40,345 nt of DNA, taken from the NCBI GenBank assembly GCA_035553515.1, contig DATNDG010000127.1:1-40345 (forward strand). Reading direction: 5' to 3'. Source of the DNA: DAHUYF01 sp035553515 (lineage in GTDB: Bacteria; Pseudomonadota; Alphaproteobacteria; ATCC43930; CGMCC-115725). The notes beneath the pieces were generated by a model that was given only the letters and a program-made list of their open reading frames with translations, ran no database searches and was not told where the DNA came from. The stretch's first letter is position 1, and each line of letters opens with the position of its first letter. The translations under genes were made by a program, and so were the position numbers. Below, one piece after another: positions 1 to 9,586 of the stretch.

Positions 1-1326
<1,326 letters not shown>

Positions 1327-1334
1327 CTCCCAAG

Positions 1335-1374
1335 GGGCGGCCGCGACTCCTCCTTAGGGGTTTTGCGGCCGCCC
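1335..1374 (+). terminator. Hairpin after ftsZ, possible terminator
   Basis: A perfect 10-bp inverted repeat (GGGCGGCCGC at 1335-1344, GCGGCCGCCC at 1365-1374) encloses a 20-nt loop, starting 8 nt after the ftsZ stop. There is no T-run after the right arm; a TTTT lies at the end of the loop instead. It could be an attenuating or mRNA-protecting hairpin rather than an intrinsic terminator. Confidence 0.35.
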
Positions 1375-1469
1375 GCCGCCGGGATCGTTCCGGCGCCGGT
1401 ACCGCTTTCATTTAAGCCTCTGATTTATCTGATTATTCTCTGTCACAATCTGTAATAAAGAGTGATTTG

Positions 1470-1498
1470 TTGACGGCGCATGCGCCTCGTTAGTTTAC
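1470..1498 (+). promoter_or_regulatory. Candidate lpxC promoter with a palindromic spacer
   Basis: TTGACG at 1470-1475 is a good -35 element. A TA-rich -10 candidate (TAGTTTAC) lies at 1491-1498, 15-17 nt downstream. The spacer holds the perfect 12-bp palindrome GGCGCATGCGCC (1475-1486). The whole stretch 1409-1500 is markedly AT-rich compared with its surroundings, as expected for a promoter. The -10 match is weak, so the exact start is uncertain. Confidence 0.45.
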
Positions 1499-1526
1499 GG
1501 GCGCAAAAAAACGTAGGGGTACCTTG

Positions 1527-2465
1527 GTGTTACCGATGGACGACGTGGGGATCGCCCAGCAGAAATCCCTCAAGAGCGCGATTCATTGCCGGGGCGTGGC
1601 GCTGCACTCCGGCAGCCGGGTCGGCATGACCTTGCACCCGGCGGGGCCGGACAGCGGCATCGTCTTCCGCCGCAGCGACCGGGCCGGCGCCGAGATCAAG
1701 GCGTGCTGGCGCAATGTCGTCGAGCAGCCGCTCTGCACCCGGCTCGATGACGGCGAGGGACTGTCGGTGGCCACGATCGAGCATCTCATGTCGGCGCTCA
1801 ACGGACTCGAGATCGACAATGCGGTGATCGAGCTCGATGGAGCGGAAGTGCCGGTGATGGACGGCAGCGCGGCGCCCTTCGTGTTCCTCATCGAATGCGC
1901 CGGGGTTGTCGAGCAGGACGCGCCGCGCCGCGCGATCAAGGTGCTGAAGCCGGTGACGGTGGGCGAATCCGGAAAATCGGCCTCGCTCTCCCCGGATGAC
2001 GGCTTCTCGATGAGCTTTGCCATCGACTTCGCCAGCGACGCCATCAGCCGTCAGGACATCACCATCGCGGTCGATCCCGACACCTTCAAGAGCGACATCA
2101 GCCGCGCGCGCACCTTCGGCTTCCTGCACGAGGTGGATCAGATGCGCGCCGCCGGGCTGGCCCGCGGCGGCTCGCTCGACAACGCTGTGGTGATCAGCGG
2201 CCACCAGGTGCTGAACAGCGAAGGGCTGCGCTACGTCGACGAGTTCGTGCGCCACAAGGTGCTGGACGCGCTCGGCGATCTCTATCTCGCCGGGGGGCCG
2301 ATCATCGGCCATTTCCGCGGCGTGCGCTCGGGCCATGCGCTGAACCGGCGGCTGCTCGAGGCGCTCTTCGCCGATGCCAGCGCCTGGTGCCTGACCGGGC
2401 TCAGCCGGCGCCTGCCGAGCCCGCTCGACTGGGAAGAACCGGCCCCCCGCCTCGCCCGCGCCTGA
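1527..2465 (+). CDS. lpxC: UDP-3-O-acyl-N-acetylglucosamine deacetylase LpxC
   Basis: Zinc amidase that removes acetate from UDP-3-O-acyl-GlcNAc, the committed step of lipid A synthesis in the cytoplasm. Seen: GVALHSG near the N-terminus, TIEHLMSAL with zinc ligand His86, ARTFGF, and HKVLDALGD with zinc ligands His243 and Asp247. RSGHALN follows, carrying the catalytic His270. Length (312 aa) fits the family. Start choice: AGGGG at 1515-1519 is 7 nt before GTG 1527; TTG 1524 and ATG 1536 are in-frame alternatives, the latter 16 nt from the ribosome site. It follows ftsZ and precedes bamD, the usual alphaproteobacterial order, and appears to have its own promoter. No C-terminal LexA-like or FabZ fusion is present. 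Confidence 0.96.
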   Translation: MLPMDDVGIAQQKSLKSAIHCRGVALHSGSRVGMTLHPAGPDSGIVFRRSDRAGAEIKACWRNVVEQPLCTRLDDGEGLSVATIEHLMSALNGLEIDNAVIELDGAEVPVMDGSAAPFVFLIECAGVVEQDAPRRAIKVLKPVTVGESGKSASLSPDDGFSMSFAIDFASDAISRQDITIAVDPDTFKSDISRARTFGFLHEVDQMRAAGLARGGSLDNAVVISGHQVLNSEGLRYVDEFVRHKVLDALGDLYLAGGPIIGHFRGVRSGHALNRRLLEALFADASAWCLTGLSRRLPSPLDWEEPAPRLARA

Positions 2466-2537
2466 TCCGGCGGCCCGGTTTTCCAGCCCGTCTGGCCGCT
2501 CGGACGATTCGAGCCATGGCCGCACTTCCCATTCCCG

Positions 2538-2546
2538 TGCTATAAG
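2538..2546 (+). promoter_or_regulatory. Extended -10 element before bamD
   Basis: TGCTATAAG at 2538-2546 is a TGn-type extended -10 box. No convincing -35 hexamer is present at the usual distance, which extended -10 promoters tolerate. It would give a leader of about 30 nt before the bamD ATG at 2583. Confidence 0.4.
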
Positions 2547-2582
2547 CGGCTCGTCCTTTGGGGGCTTGTACGGAATTTTTTG

Positions 2583-3476
2583 ATGCTTTTCTCGTCCCGT
2601 CTCGCCTGGGTCGTTCTTGCCGGCGGTTTGCTACTCGGCGGCTGCGCCAGCGACAACAAGGACACTTACACCGAGAAACCGGTCGAGACTCTCTATAACG
2701 ACGCGATGAACGAGATGCTCGACGGCGGCTACACCAAGGCCGCCAAGGCGTTCGACGAGGTCGACCAGCAGCATCCCTATTCGGTCTGGGCGACGCGGGC
2801 GGAGCTGATGTCCGCCTATGCGCTTTACCAGGCCGACAAATACGATGAGTCGATCGCCGCCGCCGACCGCTTCATCTCGCTCCACCCCGGCAATCGCGAC
2901 GTCGCCTACGCCTATTACCTGAAGGCGCTCGACTACTATGTCCAGATCGCCGATGTCGCGCGCGACCAGAAGACGACGCAGCAGGCGCTCGACGCGCTGC
3001 AGGAGGTCGTGCGCCGCTTCCCCGACAGCAAATACGGCCGCGATGCCCGGCTCAAGATCGACCTCGCCACCGACCACCTCGCCGGCAAGGAGATGGAGAT
3101 CGGCCGCTGGTACGAGGGCCAGCACGACTATCTCGCCGCCATCAACCGCTTCAAGCGCGTCGTCGACAAGTACCAGACGACGACGCATGTGCCCGAGGCG
3201 CTGGAGCGGCTCGCCGAGTGCTATACCGCGCTCGGCCTGCCCAACGAGGCGGAGAAGGTCACCGCCGTGCTCGGCTACAACTATCCCGGCAGCCAGTGGT
3301 ACAGCTCCGCCTATGGCCTGCTGCGCAGCGACTCGCCGACGGTCTTTGCGAAAGCCAGCGGCGAGCCCGGCGGCGAGCCTCCGGCGGAGGCGAAAGCCTC
3401 GCCGACCAAGGAGGCGACCACCGACAGCCCGGGATTCTTCGGCCGCATGGTCGGCGCGGTGACCTCGATCTTCTAA
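2583..3476 (+). CDS. bamD: Outer membrane assembly lipoprotein BamD (ComL)
   Basis: Essential lipoprotein of the BAM complex that inserts beta-barrel proteins into the outer membrane from the periplasmic side. Seen: a signal peptide with a lipobox ending LGGC, so Cys21 would be acylated, then ETLYNDAMNEMLDGGYTKAAKAFDEV and further TPR repeats to about residue 245. A roughly 45-residue low-complexity tail rich in Glu, Ala, Pro and Lys follows. ATG 2583 has a weak GGAA 7 nt upstream; an in-frame TTG directly before it (2580) is less likely. It is followed 46 nt later by recN. The lpxC-bamD-recN-ligA order is standard in the class. Confidence 0.95.
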   Translation: MLFSSRLAWVVLAGGLLLGGCASDNKDTYTEKPVETLYNDAMNEMLDGGYTKAAKAFDEVDQQHPYSVWATRAELMSAYALYQADKYDESIAAADRFISLHPGNRDVAYAYYLKALDYYVQIADVARDQKTTQQALDALQEVVRRFPDSKYGRDARLKIDLATDHLAGKEMEIGRWYEGQHDYLAAINRFKRVVDKYQTTTHVPEALERLAECYTALGLPNEAEKVTAVLGYNYPGSQWYSSAYGLLRSDSPTVFAKASGEPGGEPPAEAKASPTKEATTDSPGFFGRMVGAVTSIF

Positions 3477-3522
3477 CCGGCGCGCTGGCTTGCCGCAGCC
3501 CGCGTCGCTATCATCCCGCCCG

Positions 3523-5196
3523 ATGCTGCTCGGCCTCACCATCCGGGATGTCGTGCTGATCGACCGGCTCGACCTCGCCTTCCACGCCGGGCTTTGCGTG
3601 CTGACCGGCGAGACCGGCGCCGGCAAATCGATCCTGCTTGATGCGCTGGGTCTGGCGCTTGGCGTGCGCGCCGAAGCCGGCCTCGTCCGCTCGGGTGCCG
3701 ATCAGGCGGTGGTGACGGCGGAATTCTCGCTTGCGCCCGGCCACCCGGCGCTGGCGCTCCTCGCCGAGGCCGGGTTCGCCGCGGAAGGCGACCGGCTGGT
3801 GCTGCGCCGCGTCGTCAACGCCGATGGCCGCAGCCGCGCCTTCATCGACGACCAGCCGGCAAGCATCGGCCTCTTGCGTCAGCTGGGCGAGCTGCTGGTC
3901 GAGATCCAGGGCCAATTCGAGCAGCAGGGACTGCTCGATCCCACGACCCACCGCCAAGCGCTCGACGCCTATGGCGGCCACCGTGCCGAGGCCGAGGCCG
4001 CCGCGGCAGCCTGGCGCGGCTGGCGCGCCTTCGCCGCCGAGCGCGCGACGGCCGAAGAGCAACTCGCCAAGGCGCGAGCCGATGAGGATTACCTGCGCCA
4101 TGCGCTGGCCGAGCTCGAAACGCTGGCGCCGCGTCCCGGCGAGGAGACCGCGCTGGCCGAGGAGCGCGCCGTGCTGATGAACCGCGAGAAGCTCACCGAG
4201 GCGCTCGATGCGGCGCTTGCCGAGCTCTCGGGCGAGCGCGGCGGCGAGCGGGCGCTGGCCGCTGCGCTCCGCCAGCTCGAGCGGCTGCGCGACCGCGCCG
4301 GCGGCCGGCTCGACGCCGCGCTGGCGGCGCTCGAGCGGGCCCAGGTCGAGACGAGCGAGGCGGTGGCGCAGCTCGAGGCGGCGGCGCGCAGCATCGGCCG
4401 CGACGAGGCCGGCCTCGAGCAAATCGAGGAACGCCTCTTCGCGCTGCGCGCACTGGCGCGCAAGCATGGCATACCGACCGACCGGCTGCCCGAGCTCCGC
4501 GCCGGCATCGCCGAGCGCATCGCCGCGCTCGACCATGGCGGCGACCGGCTCGCCGCGCTCGGCCGCCGCGAGCAGGAAGCCCGCCGGGCCTATCTCGCTG
4601 CCGCGGCCGCCCTCGCCAAGAAACGGCACAATGCCGCCAAGGCGCTGGACGCGGCGGTGGTGAAGGAGCTGCCGCCGCTGAAGCTCGAGAAGGCGCGGTT
4701 CGCGACGGTGCTGACGCCGCTTCCCGAAAGCGATTGGGGCGAGCACGGCAGCGAGCGCGTGCATTTCGAGGTGACCACCAACCCCGGCGCCGCGCCCGGA
4801 CCGCTCGCGCGCATTGCTTCGGGCGGCGAGCTTTCGCGCTTCATGCTGGCGCTCAAAGTTGTTCTGGCGAAGACCTCGCCGGTGCCGACGCTGGTCTTCG
4901 ACGAGGTCGACAGCGGCATCGGCGGCGCGGTGGCAGCGGCGGTGGGCGATCGCCTGCACCGGCTCGGCCAGGAGCTGCAGGTGCTCGTGGTGACCCATTC
5001 GCCGCAGGTCGCCGCGCGCGGAGCGCATCACTGGCGGGTCGAGAAGCGCCAGGCCCAGGCGCGCACCTCGACCCGCGTCGCCGAACTCTCCGCCGAGGAG
5101 CGGCGCGAGGAAATCGCGCGCATGCTGTCCGGCAGCGCGGTCACCGCCGAGGCGCGCGCCGCCGCGGCGAGCCTGATGGCGGGGGCGCGGGCGTGA
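3523..5196 (+). CDS. recN: DNA repair ATPase RecN
   Basis: SMC-like ATPase acting early in double-strand break repair with RecA. Seen: the start MLLGLTIRDVVLIDRLDL, Walker A GETGAGKS near residue 30, and QGQFEQQGLL. A long Ala/Glu/Arg-rich coiled-coil middle region follows (about 150-340). The ABC signature SGGELSRFMLALK, Walker B LVFDEVDSGIGG and the switch His in VVTHSPQVAA close the ATPase. Length is 557 aa, as usual. ATG 3523 matches the family N-terminus exactly; the frame stays open to a TTG at 3490 but that adds only unconserved residues. No strong ribosome site is visible, so coupling to bamD is possible. The stop overlaps the ligA start by 4 nt (GTGA). Confidence 0.96.
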   Translation: MLLGLTIRDVVLIDRLDLAFHAGLCVLTGETGAGKSILLDALGLALGVRAEAGLVRSGADQAVVTAEFSLAPGHPALALLAEAGFAAEGDRLVLRRVVNADGRSRAFIDDQPASIGLLRQLGELLVEIQGQFEQQGLLDPTTHRQALDAYGGHRAEAEAAAAAWRGWRAFAAERATAEEQLAKARADEDYLRHALAELETLAPRPGEETALAEERAVLMNREKLTEALDAALAELSGERGGERALAAALRQLERLRDRAGGRLDAALAALERAQVETSEAVAQLEAAARSIGRDEAGLEQIEERLFALRALARKHGIPTDRLPELRAGIAERIAALDHGGDRLAALGRREQEARRAYLAAAAALAKKRHNAAKALDAAVVKELPPLKLEKARFATVLTPLPESDWGEHGSERVHFEVTTNPGAAPGPLARIASGGELSRFMLALKVVLAKTSPVPTLVFDEVDSGIGGAVAAAVGDRLHRLGQELQVLVVTHSPQVAARGAHHWRVEKRQAQARTSTRVAELSAEERREEIARMLSGSAVTAEARAAAASLMAGARA

Positions 5197-7298
5197 GCGG
5201 GACGGCAAAGCCGCTAGCGGTCGAAGCGCTCGACGAGAAGGCCGCCAAGGCCGAGCTCAAGCGGCTCGCCCAAGCGATCCAGCATCACGACCGGCTCTAT
5301 TACGAGAAGGACGCGCCGGAGGTCTCGGACGCTGAATACGACGCGCTGCGGCGGCGCAATACGGCGATCGAGCGGCGCTTTCCGGAACTGGTGCGCGCCG
5401 ACAGCCCGAGCCGGCGCGTCGGCGCCGCGCCGGCGACGGGCTTTGCCAAGGTGACGCATGCCAAGCCGATGCTGTCGCTCGACAACGCCTTCGACGAGGA
5501 GGATGTGCGCGCCTTCTTTCAGAGCGTGCGCAATTTCTTCCGCCGGCCCGAGGATCTCGAGCGCGTCGACCCTGCGGTCATCGAGGTGGCGGCCGAACCG
5601 AAGATCGACGGCCTCTCCTGCTCGCTGCGCTACGAGGAGGGCGCGCTGGTGCTCGCGGCGACGCGCGGCGACGGCGTCACGGGCGAGGACGTCACCGCCA
5701 ACGTCAGGACACTGAAATCCGTGCCGCACCGGCTCAAGGGCCGCGGCTGGCCGGACCGCATCGAGATCCGCGGCGAGGTCTATATGGAGCGCCCGGGCTT
5801 CTTCGCGCTCAACGCCGAGCGCGAAAAGGCCGGCGAGCCGGTCTTCGCCAATCCGCGCAACGCCGCCGCCGGGTCGCTGCGCCAGCTCGATTCCTCCATC
5901 ACCGCGTCGCGGCCGCTCAAGTTCTTCGCCTATGCCTGGGGCGAGGCGAGCCGGCCGGTCGCCGAGACCCATTGGCAGGCGATCCGGCATTTCCACGACT
6001 GGGGTTTCGCGGTCAATCCGCTCTCGAAGCTCTGCCGCGGCGTCGAGGAGGTGCTGGAATTCCATCGCGACATCGCGGCCCGGCGCGCCGAGCTCGCCTA
6101 CGACATCGACGGCGTCGTCTACAAGGTGAACGATCTCGATCTCGAGGAGCGCCTGGGATTCGCCGCCCGTGCGCCGCGTTGGGCGATCGCGCATAAATTC
6201 CCGGCCCAGCAGGCGCAGACGCTGCTGAAGGAGATCATCATCCAGGTCGGCCGCCAGGGAACTCTGACCCCCGTCGCCGTGCTGGAGCCGATCACCGTCG
6301 GCGGCGTCGTCGTCCAGCGCGCCACGCTGCACAACGAGGACGAGATCCGGCGCAAGGACATCCGCGAGGGCGACACCGTCGTGATCCAGCGTGCGGGCGA
6401 CGTGATCCCGCAGGTCGTCTCCGTCGTCCTGGAGCGCCGGCCGAGGCACAGCAAGCCCTACCATTTCAAGCCCGAATGCCCGATCTGCCACAGCAAGGCG
6501 GTGCGCGAGCCCGGCGAAGCGGCATGGCGCTGCACCGGCGGTCTGATCTGCGCGGCCCAGGCGGTGGAACGGCTCAGGCATTTCGTGTCGCGCGACGCCT
6601 TCGATATCGAGGGGCTGGGCGAGAAGCACATCGCCGAGTTCTGGCAGGACAAGCTCATCCGGACGCCGGCCGACATCTTCCGCCTCGACCACAGGGCGAT
6701 CACCGAGCGCGAGGGCTGGGGCGAGCAGAGCGCCGCCAAGCTGCGCAGCGCCATCGATGCGCGCCGGCGCATCGCGCTCGACCGCTTCATCTATGCGCTC
6801 GGCATTCCCCAGGTCGGGCAGCAGACGGCCAAGCTGCTGGCCCGCCACTATCGGAGCTTCGAGCGCTGGCGCAAGGCGATGATCGCCGCCCAGGACCAGG
6901 ACGGCGAGTCCTGGCACGAGCTCAACGATATTCACGGCATCGGCGAGGACACGGCAACCGACATCGCCGGATTTTTTGCCGAGGAGCACAATCTGGATCT
7001 CCTCGACGAGCTCCTGCGCGAGATCGATGTGACGGAATACGAGGGCGCGCGCGCGCCGGCGCACTCGCCGCTCGCCGGCAAGACCGTCGTCTTCACCGGC
7101 ACCCTCACCGCCATGTCGCGTTCGGAGGCGAAGGCGCGCGCCGAGGCGCTGGGCGCCAATGTCAGCGGCAGCGTCTCCGGCAAGACGAATTATCTCGTGG
7201 TCGGCGCCGATGCCGGCTCGAAGGCGGAGAAAGCGAAGGCGCTCGGCGTCACGACGTTGAGCGAGGATGAGTGGCTGGCGCTGGTGCAGGCCGGCTGA
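5193..7298 (+). CDS. ligA: NAD-dependent DNA ligase LigA
   Basis: Seals nicks in replication and repair using NAD+. Domains in order over 701 aa: Ia domain with HHDRLYYEKDAPEVSDAEYD, adenylation domain with the nucleophile Lys137 in PKIDG, and an OB fold (VGRQGTLTPVAVLEPI). A four-cysteine zinc site comes next (CPICH ... CTGGLIC), then helix-hairpin-helix repeats and a C-terminal BRCT domain (KTVVFTGTL ... NYLVVG). GTG 5193 overlaps the recN stop, so translation is probably coupled. The last 50 bases overlap the 3' end of a convergent MFS gene. The reading frame extends upstream through recN but that part is non-coding in this frame. Confidence 0.97.
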   Translation: MSGTAKPLAVEALDEKAAKAELKRLAQAIQHHDRLYYEKDAPEVSDAEYDALRRRNTAIERRFPELVRADSPSRRVGAAPATGFAKVTHAKPMLSLDNAFDEEDVRAFFQSVRNFFRRPEDLERVDPAVIEVAAEPKIDGLSCSLRYEEGALVLAATRGDGVTGEDVTANVRTLKSVPHRLKGRGWPDRIEIRGEVYMERPGFFALNAEREKAGEPVFANPRNAAAGSLRQLDSSITASRPLKFFAYAWGEASRPVAETHWQAIRHFHDWGFAVNPLSKLCRGVEEVLEFHRDIAARRAELAYDIDGVVYKVNDLDLEERLGFAARAPRWAIAHKFPAQQAQTLLKEIIIQVGRQGTLTPVAVLEPITVGGVVVQRATLHNEDEIRRKDIREGDTVVIQRAGDVIPQVVSVVLERRPRHSKPYHFKPECPICHSKAVREPGEAAWRCTGGLICAAQAVERLRHFVSRDAFDIEGLGEKHIAEFWQDKLIRTPADIFRLDHRAITEREGWGEQSAAKLRSAIDARRRIALDRFIYALGIPQVGQQTAKLLARHYRSFERWRKAMIAAQDQDGESWHELNDIHGIGEDTATDIAGFFAEEHNLDLLDELLREIDVTEYEGARAPAHSPLAGKTVVFTGTLTAMSRSEAKARAEALGANVSGSVSGKTNYLVVGADAGSKAEKAKALGVTTLSEDEWLALVQAG

Positions 7299-8457
7299 CC
7301 AGCGCGTACCACAGCGTCGCACTTGCCGCCGTGAGCAGCAGCGGCATGACCGTGTAGCTGATCGCCGACCAGCCCGCGAGGCCGAAGACGCCGCCCGAGG
7401 AAAATGAGGCGAGCGCCACCACACCGAAAGTGAGGAACTCGTTCGTCGCCTGCACCTTGGCGCGCTCTTCCGGACGATAGGTCGTGGTGAGCAGCGTCGT
7501 GCCGCCGACATACATGAAGTTCCAGCCGAGCCCGAGCAGCGTCAGCGCGACCCAGAATTGCCAGAGCGCGGTACCGGTAAGCGAGACCAGCGTGCAGAGC
7601 AGCAGCATTCCCACGCCGATCAGCAGGATCCGCGGGATGCCCCAGCGCGCGATCAGCGAGCCGGTGAAGAAGGACGGTCCGAACATGCCGATCAGGTGCA
7701 TGCGGATGATGCCGATGGCATCGCCGCTGCTGTGCCCGCAAGCGACCGCGGCGAGCGGCGTCGCGGTCATGACGAAGGACATCGTCGCATAGCCGAGGAC
7801 GCCATTCGCCAGCGCCGCAATGAAAGCGGGTTGGCGGGCGATCTCACCGAGCGGCCTGCCGCCGCGCCGCTGCCCGCTCGCGGTCGGCGACGGTACGGAC
7901 AGGAAGGCGAGCAGCAGGATCGAGAGCGCGGCCAGCACCGAGATGGCCAGATAGGCGCCGGCGAAGGGGACCGGTGCGAACAGGTCCTTGGCGAAATCCG
8001 CCACCGTCGGGCCGAGCACCGCCGCCGCTACGCCGCCTGCCATCACCCAGGAGACCGCACGCGCGCGGAACGCCGGCTCTGCCGCATCGGCGGCCGCGAA
8101 GCGGTAATACTGCGCCACCGCCTGGAAGCAGCCCATCAGCGCGTTGCCGAGGCAGAATCCGAGGAAGCTCTGGTGGAAGATGGCAAAGGTCGAGATGGCG
8201 CCACCGGTGCCGCCGATGAGCGCACCGCCGACGAAGCCGGCGCGTCGGCCAAAGCGCGCCATCAGGAAGGACGCCGGAATCGTCGTGCTTGCTGTCACCA
8301 GCGTGATCAGCGAATAGGGCAAGGTGGCGAGCAGCGCCTGGGGCGCAAGGCTGGCGCCGACGAGGCCCGAGAGCGCCGCCTGGATCGAGGCGGCGGAAAG
8401 GTAGAGCCCCTGGCAGAGCGCCAGGATCAGAACGGTCCGCCGCGTTCGCCCGTGCAT
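7249..8457 (-). CDS. MFS transporter
   Basis: Twelve-helix major facilitator family permease (402 aa) of the inner membrane; substrate unknown. Seen: hydrophobic segments throughout, a loop 2-3 motif resembling the family signature (ARFGRRAGFVGG) and a helix-5-like G-rich stretch. A second-half counterpart (IARWGIPRILLIG) is also present. ATG 8457 has no clear ribosome site; the gene lies 63 nt after the oxygenase-like gene on the same strand, so the two may be cotranscribed. The C-terminal 17 codons overlap the end of ligA on the opposite strand. The family resemblance is to drug or small-metabolite exporters, without enough detail for a substrate. Confidence 0.85.
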   Translation of the reverse strand: MHGRTRRTVLILALCQGLYLSAASIQAALSGLVGASLAPQALLATLPYSLITLVTASTTIPASFLMARFGRRAGFVGGALIGGTGGAISTFAIFHQSFLGFCLGNALMGCFQAVAQYYRFAAADAAEPAFRARAVSWVMAGGVAAAVLGPTVADFAKDLFAPVPFAGAYLAISVLAALSILLLAFLSVPSPTASGQRRGGRPLGEIARQPAFIAALANGVLGYATMSFVMTATPLAAVACGHSSGDAIGIIRMHLIGMFGPSFFTGSLIARWGIPRILLIGVGMLLLCTLVSLTGTALWQFWVALTLLGLGWNFMYVGGTTLLTTTYRPEERAKVQATNEFLTFGVVALASFSSGGVFGLAGWSAISYTVMPLLLTAASATLWYALVSRPAPAPATHPRSTS

Positions 8458-8520
8458 GCGGCTTGCTACCGCAGGGCGTGGCGGCTTGTCGAGGCCCGGC
8501 CGCGCCGGGCGGGCATTCCG

Positions 8521-9384
8521 CTAGCGGCGGGCCCGCCTCACCGCGCCGAGAAGGGCGAAGCGGCTATCGGCAAGCCGTGTCGAGCGACAGCGGAGCGGCA
8601 GCACCTCGTAAGGGCATTCGCTCGGGAAGAACAGGATGCTGTTGTTGGCGGGCTCGATTTCGGCCGCGGCCACGCCGCGCTCCCCGCCGCCAAGCCACGT
8701 GTTGTAGAGACGGAAGGCGCCGCCGCTGAAGCTCTGCGGATCGTTGTGGAAGTAGAAGGCGTAGCTGATCGCCGGATCGCCGGCGTCCTGCGCCTCCTCG
8801 CCAGCGCGCGGCACGGCGCCGCCCTCGTTCTGCGCGATCAGCGTGCAGTCGATATCGCCGACAGCGAACTCACCGATGCCGAAGGCCGTGGCGAGCTGCG
8901 GCACCAGCGAGCGGATGCGGTCGCGGAACACGGCGGCAAAAGGCGCAAATTCGCGCACGACACGGGCGGACTTCGCGGCTCCGACACTTTCTTCCGTCGA
9001 GGCGAATCTGAGCAGGTCGGAAATCAGCCCGTCATCGAGGAAAGCGTCGAGCAGCACGTAGGGTGCTTTCTCGGCAAGCGGCTCCGGCTGCGGTTCGCCG
9101 ATGGGCTGGCACGGGATGGTCATCGCCGGCGGCGTCGTGGAATCATCGAGCAGCGGCGGATCCATCACGAGACCGACAAGATCGGTCGAGGAGAAGATGA
9201 AGGAGCGCCGGCCCTGGTCGAGCCCGATATTGAACGGCCGCGCCGGCCTTCCGCCGCCATAGCTCTTCTCGCCGATCGACGAAACCAATGACGCCAGCAA
9301 CGGGTCCTTCCGCTGCAGATAGAGCGTCCGGCTGTGACCGCCATTGAGCAGCAGCGTGACGCTCACCTCGCCTTCATCTCGCAC
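8521..9384 (-). CDS. 2OG-Fe(II) oxygenase-like protein with lost iron ligands
   Basis: The C-terminal half (residues about 105-283) follows the prolyl-4-hydroxylase type double-stranded beta-helix of 2-oxoglutarate oxygenases: ISYAFYFHNDPQSFSGGAFR, then IEPANNSILFFPS, then SRFALLGAV. The HxD pair expected about 12 residues before ISY is Arg193-Ala-Gly195, and the distal His (normally S..HEV) is Tyr259, so all three iron ligands appear absent. Arg275, at the usual 2-oxoglutarate-binding position, is kept. Residues 1-95 form a separate unrecognised domain (VTLLLNGGHSRTLYL). GTG 9384 is supported by GGAGAG 7 nt upstream. It is divergent from cytochrome b561 and upstream of the MFS gene. Likely a binding protein or pseudoenzyme rather than a dioxygenase; that is inference. 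Confidence 0.7.
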   Translation of the reverse strand: MRDEGEVSVTLLLNGGHSRTLYLQRKDPLLASLVSSIGEKSYGGGRPARPFNIGLDQGRRSFIFSSTDLVGLVMDPPLLDDSTTPPAMTIPCQPIGEPQPEPLAEKAPYVLLDAFLDDGLISDLLRFASTEESVGAAKSARVVREFAPFAAVFRDRIRSLVPQLATAFGIGEFAVGDIDCTLIAQNEGGAVPRAGEEAQDAGDPAISYAFYFHNDPQSFSGGAFRLYNTWLGGGERGVAAAEIEPANNSILFFPSECPYEVLPLRCRSTRLADSRFALLGAVRRARR

Positions 9385-9529
9385 CGGGAACTCTCCAGAA
9401 ATGCAGGGCGGGAAGACGCGGCTGCGCCGACGCTCCCGATTTCGCCGAGTTAGCGCCGAGTTGGTTAACGAATGCTTTGAGGAGACAGAGGCGCGGGGAT
9501 TTTCATTGCGCGCTCAGCCGCCGCGCAGT

Positions 9530-9558
9530 CGCATGCAGCCTATGGTTGGATTGCATGC
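9530..9558. promoter_or_regulatory. Dyad GCATGCA-N15-TGCATGC, possible operator
   Basis: A perfect 7-bp inverted repeat (9530-9536 and 9552-9558) lies in the 202-base divergent region between the oxygenase-like gene and cytochrome b561, 28 nt before the latter's ATG. The position suits a repressor site or an mRNA hairpin. No protein can be assigned to it. Confidence 0.3.
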
Positions 9559-9586
9559 GGAGCGCGAACCGAATATTCATCCCGAC

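Noticed and set aside
3511..5208. Minus-strand open frame of 565 codons opposite recN
   Set aside because: Walker motifs and family start are on the plus strand; the antisense product is low-complexity.
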